In this document: positions 6,797 through 11,965 of the stretch, one piece after another | Numbering within the stretch: the first letter of the stretch is position 1 | How the letters are laid out: every line of letters starts with the position of its first letter | NCBI GenBank assembly: GCA_036939975.1 | Contig: JALLPB010000966.1 | Span: 1 to 11,965, forward strand | Origin: Cyclostephanos tholiformis | Lineage: Eukaryota > Bacillariophyta > Thalassiosirophyceae > Thalassiosirales > Thalassiosiraceae | DNA: 11,965 bases | Direction: 5' to 3' | The notes under the pieces: generated by a model | The model's database searches: none | What the model was told of the DNA's origin: nothing | Seen by the model: only the letters and a program-made list of their open reading frames with translations | Translations under genes and position numbers: made by a program

Positions 6797-9700
6797 ATGT
6801 CATCTAAAAAGTTCATAAAAAAAATTGACGAGAAGACGACGACGACGACGACGACGACGACGAAAACGACGACGATGACGCACCGGCGAAAGACGTCTCC
6901 ATCTTCATCGTTCGTCGCATTCGCATCATTCGGATGCCTCTTCGCCGTGTCCTCGTCGTCGTCTCTCAGGCTCGCCGACGCCGCGGACGTATCCGATGCA
7001 CAATATCAATACTGCGACAATTCGACACTGATCGCCGATGGCGGCGCGAGCGTGGCGATAATCACTTGGGACTCGGTGGCACCCACATCGATCTTCGCCT
7101 TCTCCGTCGGGATATTGTGCCTATTACTGTACGAGATGTACAGGCGCGATCCTCTGGTGAATAAATACGTGTACGATCGGCGACGATTGACTCAGCCCGA
7201 TAGGTGCCCTCCGCCCCTCATGATCAGTCGCAGCCTGTGGCGTGGGGGCGACGATGATGATTGTCCCTCGACGAGACGATGCCGGGGAGGGTCGGTCGAT
7301 CCCGCATTACTCGAATTGCTCTTTATCAACTTGGATCCGGAATACGTCATTTATTCTCGCCTGGCATACGATGCCAATGTTGTTCGCGAATCCCGTGGTA
7401 TATACGCCTGCTGTCGTACCGGTCGGTATCATCGCAATTGCCTGGGCAATTATCGGGGTCGTCCTTCACGAGTGCCTCCGTCGTCCTCGACCGCAGCCAA
7501 TAGGATAGACGACGACGGGTACGAATTCTATCCCGAGTACGAGTGGGAATACAGTCATATATATCGCGTGGACGACGACGACGTCGCGTACTCGATCGGG
7601 AGGCGGAACGCCGGATGTGCACATCCCGCCATCACCGTCGAGGAGGGGAATGGTGGCGATTGTCCGAATTTGTCGTTCTCTCCCTCCTTACCTGCGGGGG
7701 AGGATCATGAGGTGGTACCACGGGAGGAGGACTCGTACTCCGCGATCCCGACGGCGACATCGACGACCAGTCCCACGAAGCGCAAGACCGCGTACGACCT
7801 ATTCCCAGAGGACGATCCTCGTCGTCGCTTCGCGAATTCGCGCGTATGCGACCATGATGGGGTCGGAGCGTGGGGAAAGCGCAGTCTCGTGCACATAATC
7901 GAGAGGGTGGGTGGTAGCGATACACCGACGAGGGGCGATGATGATGTCCCGGAGGAGGACGATGATTCGTGTCGGGGTGTAACCTCCCGCGACGCCATTC
8001 TCCAAAACTTGGATGATGAGAAGGACGACCGTCCGATGCCCCCATCGTGCGTAGCTGGATCGACCATGGCATCCGATTCGATCGATGACGACGACGACGA
8101 CCGAGTCGTCGGGAAAATCGAACCCCTCGAGTGCGGCCCGGTCGTTGAGGAGGACGACGGGAGTGACGACGATGGCATTATTTCGTCGTCGCCGCATTGC
8201 GAGTCCAGCGGTCGCAATTCCATGTTAATCGACACGAGAGTGGTCGTCGATGACGGGATCGAGGCGGGGGAAGGTGGTCGATCCTCGACGACCGGATATC
8301 CCCATGTTAAATACCCGTCCAGGCTAAAGTACTTTTTCATGCCGCCGGGATTTCACAGCTGGCACAGCGCCCTCGAGTATGCCGGCGATTTTTTCATGCT
8401 GCCGATATTCTCACGATTGTGCCGCCATGCGATTTCAAGGATGCCAAGGACGCCGACGGGGCATCGTCGTCGTCGCGGCGACGACGACGATTTCAGTCGT
8501 GGCATGCTACCGACGTCGGTGGGTAAGGACCTCTCCGGGGGTGAGGAGGAGCTACTGAGATGCGCCGGGCTCGACACTTATTTGCTCATACGATTCGCCC
8601 GGTTCGGATTCAATGCCACGTTCTACCCATTTTTGGTTGCATTCGTCGTCGTACTGCCCGTTTACTCTTCGATGACCAACGACAAGAACCCCCTTATTCC
8701 GGACGAGATCGACGCCGGTTATCTGAGCCTCACGATCAATCGCATCCCCGACGGATCGAAAGTGATTGCATGGATCGTGCTATTGACTATTTTTCTTTAT
8801 CTGTACATACTGCGCATGCTATGGATTGAGTGGGAAGGTAAGGATGGTATTTTTGGTCTTATTTATTTCCACCATTATTAGTCTCTTGGGTATCTCAGCT
8901 GCATATTATTCATTCCGAAAGTCTTTATTAAACTTAGGCACGACTTCTTAGCAAGAGGCGATACCCACTTTTTTGAACATCCGACTTATCTACGGAAGTA
9001 CCAAAACACATGCATAGTGGAATGCGTTCCAAGTGAGTCGTTCTTTTGACTTTGACACTGTCGTTGCGATCTCGTACTAATGTGAACTTACTTGACGGCT
9101 GTGTTTTGCATGCTGTCACAGAAAGTCATCGTTCTGATACCAATTTGAAAGATGTGTTCGAGTCGCTTTTTCCCGGGCAGATAGAGCACGCTGAAATGCT
9201 CATTGACACCTCAAAACTAGAGGGCATAATGCAAAAGAGGCGAGTTATGATTGAAAAATACGACAGCATCGATGCAAAATATCGGTACGAACGCTTTGTG
9301 AGCAAAAACAGGTTCGATGGATCGGAAGCTGGAAAACCGGTGGTGAGTTTAGTAATTTGAATTGATTAACACACTTTGTGTCTTGAATTCGGCACTGATC
9401 ATTTCATGCTTCCCAAACCTATTACATCAGATTAAGATAGGCGGCCTCTGCTCTGGGAAGAAACAAGATGCACTTGAGTATTACAATACCAAAATCACTG
9501 AACTCGAGGAGTTGGCCAGCAAGGAGTACGATGCAATAATTGAAGCTAGGATGAAATGCCACAAAAATAGTCTGGTGAAACCACCAGATGGAGACGACGT
9601 TCGTGAATCGATAAGTTTTCCTACCAGTAAATTGAACCGTCTGTACACCCTTTTAGTTTCTAAAAACGTCAGAAAGGCTTCCAGGGAAGATGCAGGTTGC

Positions 9701-11349
9701 TTTTATGGAACCGGAATCGTTACATTCAACTCGATTGCTGGCAAGCAATGTGGTATGTTTCGTTATGTTCCCCTAAAACATGGTATTTTTTTAATTGTTA
9801 ACTCATCGCTGTTTTGCTGAATTCAGCTGTCCAGTGCAACCTTTCCGGCCAGCCAGACTGGATGATAACAGAAGATGCTCCTGATCCTCGTGATGTGTTC
9901 TGGTCAAATGCTGGAGTCGATCTTGTGAACATGGAGAAAAGGAAAATTTTGGTGCAGTTAGTCTTGTTAAGTGGGATCATTGGTTGGTCATATTTTGTAT
10001 CTTTTGTTCAAAAAATTGTTAAGGCGTCAGTCGAAGAAATAACAACTGAAGGAGATATTATCAATCTCGTCAAAGATGGTGAGCTGATTCGTTTTGAAAA
10101 CTTTTCTATACCAAACTAACCAATCTACCCCTCTGACTTCAATTTTCAGTCCTGCCTGCTTGGACTGTGTCTCTTATTTTGATATTGATTCCAAATATTT
10201 TCTATGCGCTTGCAATAAAGGTCATCCGCTTCAAGACGCACACGCAAGTTGATAATTTCGTTTTGCTTTGGAACACATCATATCGCATAACGAATATTTA
10301 TGTTTCCTTTTTCGTATCTGTCGACCAAGCGGTTACTTTCTTCTTGGAGTGTCCAGAGGTATTTCTCAAATATCTTGCCAACGGCATATTGGGGCAGGCC
10401 CCCTACTTCATGAATCTGATCATACTTGCAACAGGCCAAGAGACTTTGCTCCAACTTCTGCAGTGGAGGTCGCTGATTAAGCACGCATTATTCAGACCAC
10501 TTATAAATTTGAACGCCAAAAGTCGTCGCTACCATGATTGGCTGGATACTGCACCAGCATTCGAAGAATCTTTCGTTTTCGGTGTGTGTTAACATTTTTT
10601 GCTCAACCTTGCTTGTGATATAAGTTGATGCGTCATGCTCATTTTTTTTCTCTATTCTCAATCCAGGCTTTTTTGCCCCAGTGCTTTCATACGGCTTGAT
10701 GATTGCCATGATATTCGCGTAAGTTTCAACCTATACTTTTATGATAACGGGGCATACTGGGGGTTCACGAATTTTTCCCACTCACCCCTCGCATAAGGTT
10801 CATGGTCCCAAGTCTGCTTGGCGTGTGCGCCCTCTTTTTCTGGACAGCCACGAAAGTTCACACACACAATGCCCTGTATGTGTATTGCCAACGTTTCGAG
10901 GGAGGGGGCAAAATATTCTACTACTGGAATCGAATCATAATCATCATACTTTATAGTTCGATTCTAATATTCTCCGGAATTCTCGCCCTGAAGGAATTTC
11001 CCAAATTAGCAATCGGATTTTTATTTGCGATGATGGTGATCACTTACTGTGTATCCACGTCTATCGAGCACAAATTTGTGCTTCATTCGCAACATCTACC
11101 AATAAGCATTGCACGAATCCATGACGAAGAAGAGGTGATAATATTTCGTATTATTCAACGACCACTTAAATTCTCTCGGACCGGACCCCTCCCTCAAGAT
11201 TCTTTGCAACCTTTTTTTTCATGCATGACTAGGTTGCTCTTCTTGGTGATTCTCAAATGCAACATGACGGAGGGGAAAACTTCTTGTATCGTCATCCAAT
11301 ATTGAAACACGAGAACTGGAATTCCAGACATACTTGGAACTTTCATTGA
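6797..11349 (+). CDS. OSCA/TMEM63 (CSC1-like) mechanosensitive cation channel, nine exons, enlarged first cytosolic loop
   Basis: Exons 6797-8837, 8922-9032, 9122-9342, 9431-9752, 9827-10078, 10150-10581, 10667-10718, 10798-11134 and 11233-11349 join in one frame to 1294 residues. This family forms calcium-permeable, tension-gated channels (some members scramble lipids). Order: a signal-peptide-like segment (37-60), TM0 (about 95-115), an acidic, Asp/Ser-rich loop to about 560, GLDTYLLIRFARFG (591 on) and TM1, TM2 (656-677), the RRM-like cytosolic domain (about 681-920, ending APDPRDVFW), then TM3 to TM10. Sequence such as YVYCQRFEGGGK between TM8 and TM9 fits the family. Plant OSCAs have about 770 residues, so roughly 400-500 residues are extra, mostly before TM1. 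Translation could start at 6797 or at the Met codon at 6875, after a poly-Thr run. The last exon (GENFLYRHPIL onwards) is the least certain. Exon 1 is GC-rich, later exons are not. Confidence 0.88.
6835..6880. repeat. GAC/ACG trinucleotide microsatellite at the channel N-terminus
   Basis: A run of ACG codons, interrupted by an A-rich triplet and one ATG, encodes poly-threonine at residues 14-26. It lies between two possible start codons (6797 and 6875), so repeat-length changes would leave the later start and signal peptide intact. Confidence 0.8.
8838..8921 (+). other. Channel intron 1 (84 bases, phase 1)
   Basis: Donor GGTAAGG after TGG GAA; acceptor CCGAAAG. It joins LWIEWE to VFIKLRHDFLARG, the usual family transition from TM2 to the cytosolic domain. 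A nearer CAG at 8896-8898 would put the next exon out of frame. Confidence 0.8.
9033..9121 (+). other. Channel intron 2 (89 bases, phase 1)
   Basis: Donor GTGAGT, acceptor GCTGTCACAG, and a textbook TACTAA branch-point motif at 9075-9080. It joins IVECVP to KSHRSDTNLKDVF. Confidence 0.88.
9343..9430 (+). other. Channel intron 3 (88 bases, phase 0)
   Basis: Donor GTGAGT after CCG GTG; acceptor TTACATCAG. It joins EAGKPV to IKIGGLCSGKKQDALEYY, matching the family pattern of a GKK followed by an acidic YY segment. Confidence 0.87.
9753..9826 (+). other. Channel intron 4 (74 bases, phase 1)
   Basis: Donor GTATGT, acceptor TGAATTCAG. It joins FNSIAGKQC to AVQCNLSG, closing the last strand of the RRM-like cytosolic domain. 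Confidence 0.87.
10079..10149 (+). other. Channel intron 5 (71 bases, phase 1)
   Basis: Donor GTGAGC, acceptor with a long pyrimidine tract ending TTTTCAG. It joins INLVKD to VLPAWTVSLIL at the start of TM4. It is the shortest intron in the gene. Confidence 0.87.
10582..10666 (+). other. Channel intron 6 (85 bases, phase 1)
   Basis: Donor GTGTGT, acceptor after a strong pyrimidine tract ending AATCCAG. It joins EESFVF to GFFAPVLSYG inside TM7. Confidence 0.85.
10719..10797 (+). other. Channel intron 7 (79 bases, phase 2)
   Basis: Donor GTAAGT, acceptor ending CGCATAAG. It joins MIAMIF-A to FMVPSLLGVC, keeping the paired TM7/TM8 hydrophobic segments in frame. Exon 7 is only 52 bases. Confidence 0.82.
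11135..11232 (+). other. Channel intron 8 (98 bases, phase 0)
   Basis: Donor GTGATA (weak) after three Glu codons; acceptor ends GACTAG behind a T-rich tract. It joins IHDEEE to VALLGDSQMQHDGG. Chosen because the downstream frame gives NFLYRHPILKHENW, which resembles OSCA/TMEM63 C-terminal tails. Reading through instead gives a poorly family-like tail to a stop near 11305. Confidence 0.6.
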
Positions 11350-11420
11350 TTGCAAAAAGCAACAACGAATCGGTGATTATCCATGCAGAAACACAATTGA
11401 CATCGCTGAAATTATTCAAT

Positions 11421-11498
11421 TACTGGTTTGAAAAGTGCCTTTACTTAGATGGAGTTGACTACTGGTTTGAAAAGTGCCTTTACTTAGGTTAAGTTGAC
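11421..11498. repeat. 39-base tandem duplication in the channel 3' flank
   Basis: Two adjacent copies (11421-11459 and 11460-11498) are identical at 36 of 39 positions. The three differences cluster in the TTAGATGGAG / TTAGGTTAAG part. Each copy contains AAGTGCCTTTACT, the left arm of the adjacent hairpin. Close identity suggests a fairly recent duplication. Confidence 0.9.
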
Positions 11499-11511
11499 AG
11501 TGAAGGCACTT
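11472..11511 (+). terminator. 13-bp hairpin in the channel 3' flank
   Basis: AAGTGCCTTTACT (11472-11484) pairs with AGTGAAGGCACTT (11499-11511) over 13 base pairs including one G-U, with a 14-base loop. It starts 123 bases after the predicted stop codon. Because the left arm is duplicated at 11433-11445, a second hairpin using the same right arm is possible. Confidence 0.45.
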
Positions 11512-11851
11512 GTAATAGGAGTGAAATGATGAATCCGTGGTGACAAAAATATTGCTCCCGGGCCGTGCTAATTGTCATCGCGCAACTAACCCACCAACGA
11601 TGTCATGCCAATGGTGGAAAGAAGCGAAGGACATGGGTTGCTATGTGCATATATTTACATGCACCGGCCCAATGCAGGGCGTAGGAACGGGGAATGTAAT
11701 CTAAAAAATATGCCATTTGTCTCTCGGGGTTTTAGGTCAATCTTTGTCGTGTCGCTTGGCTTCTGCACTCGTGACCCATCTAATCCATGGCTAAGTAAGC
11801 AGTCCGTGTAGAAATTGTACTAAGGATCGGTTCAAGTGTGGGCTAAATGAC

Positions 11852-11880
11852 GAGACAGATGTGAGACAGATGTGAGACAG
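11852..11880. repeat. 11-base tandem repeat, about 2.6 copies
   Basis: Unit GAGACAGATGT occurs twice perfectly, followed by a partial third copy GAGACAG. A short minisatellite with no evident function. Confidence 0.85.
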
Positions 11881-11965
11881 GATATGATACCTTCTGGAAA
11901 GTTATTATGTGATCTGCCGCAGCTAATATCGAAGTTAGATGGCTACCCGATTTTAGCTGCCAGGT

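Larger units (their letters stand above)
11350..11965. other. Non-coding 3' flank of the channel gene
   Basis: 616 bases with no supported gene. Next to the channel it holds a 39-base duplication and a hairpin, then unremarkable sequence, then an 11-base tandem repeat. A 68-codon open frame at 11605-11811 has no recognisable motif and is not called. Confidence 0.6.

Noticed and set aside
5661..6880. The trinucleotide arrays considered as a CRISPR array or centromeric/telomeric repeat
   Set aside because: They are in-frame coding microsatellites with 3-base units and no spacers.
11605..11811. A 68-codon plus-strand open frame in the 3' flank
   Set aside because: No recognisable domain, no supporting promoter or splice context, and a length expected by chance.

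Overview
This is nuclear DNA from a eukaryote, most likely a stramenopile alga and quite possibly a diatom. The evidence is split genes with short GT-AG introns (71-122 bases) and a TACTAA branch-point motif in one of them. One protein also starts with a signal peptide followed by an Ala-Ala-Ala-Phe step, the pattern of secondary-plastid (diatom-type) targeting. I see no bacterial operons, CRISPR arrays, tRNA or rRNA genes, or intact mobile elements. The species cannot be named from this window alone.

Layout, left to right. (1) Bases 1-192 are an upstream region with an E2F-like site and an inverted repeat. (2) 193-1575 (+) is an intronless short-chain dehydrogenase/reductase with a predicted plastid presequence. 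(3) 1713-2858 (-), convergent with it, is an intronless, basic, disordered protein of unknown family that carries a KEN box and two RxL-like motifs, suggesting a cell-cycle-controlled nuclear protein. (4) 3255-6368 (-) is a three-exon, 966-residue prolyl 4-hydroxylase. It is predicted to be a type II membrane protein, with an aspartate-rich cytosolic tail, one membrane anchor, a long middle region and a C-terminal 2-oxoglutarate/Fe(II) domain. Part of the middle region resembles the hydroxyproline-reading VHL beta domain. (5) 6369-6796 is a divergent promoter region. (6) 6797-11349 (+) is a nine-exon, 1294-residue OSCA/TMEM63 (CSC1-like) mechanosensitive channel, reconstructed here exon by exon, with an exceptionally long acidic insertion in the first cytosolic loop. 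(7) 11350-11965 is non-coding, with a 39-base tandem duplication, a 13-bp hairpin and an 11-base tandem repeat.

The hydroxylase and the channel share one upstream region and may be co-regulated, but nothing in the sequence shows that they act together. The 5' exons of both are GC-rich and full of GAC/TCG trinucleotides, while their 3' exons and the outer genes are more AT-rich, so composition changes inside both genes. The most interesting items are the possible VHL-like reader fused to a prolyl hydroxylase, the enlarged OSCA channel, and short perfect or near-perfect hairpins in every 3' flank in the window.
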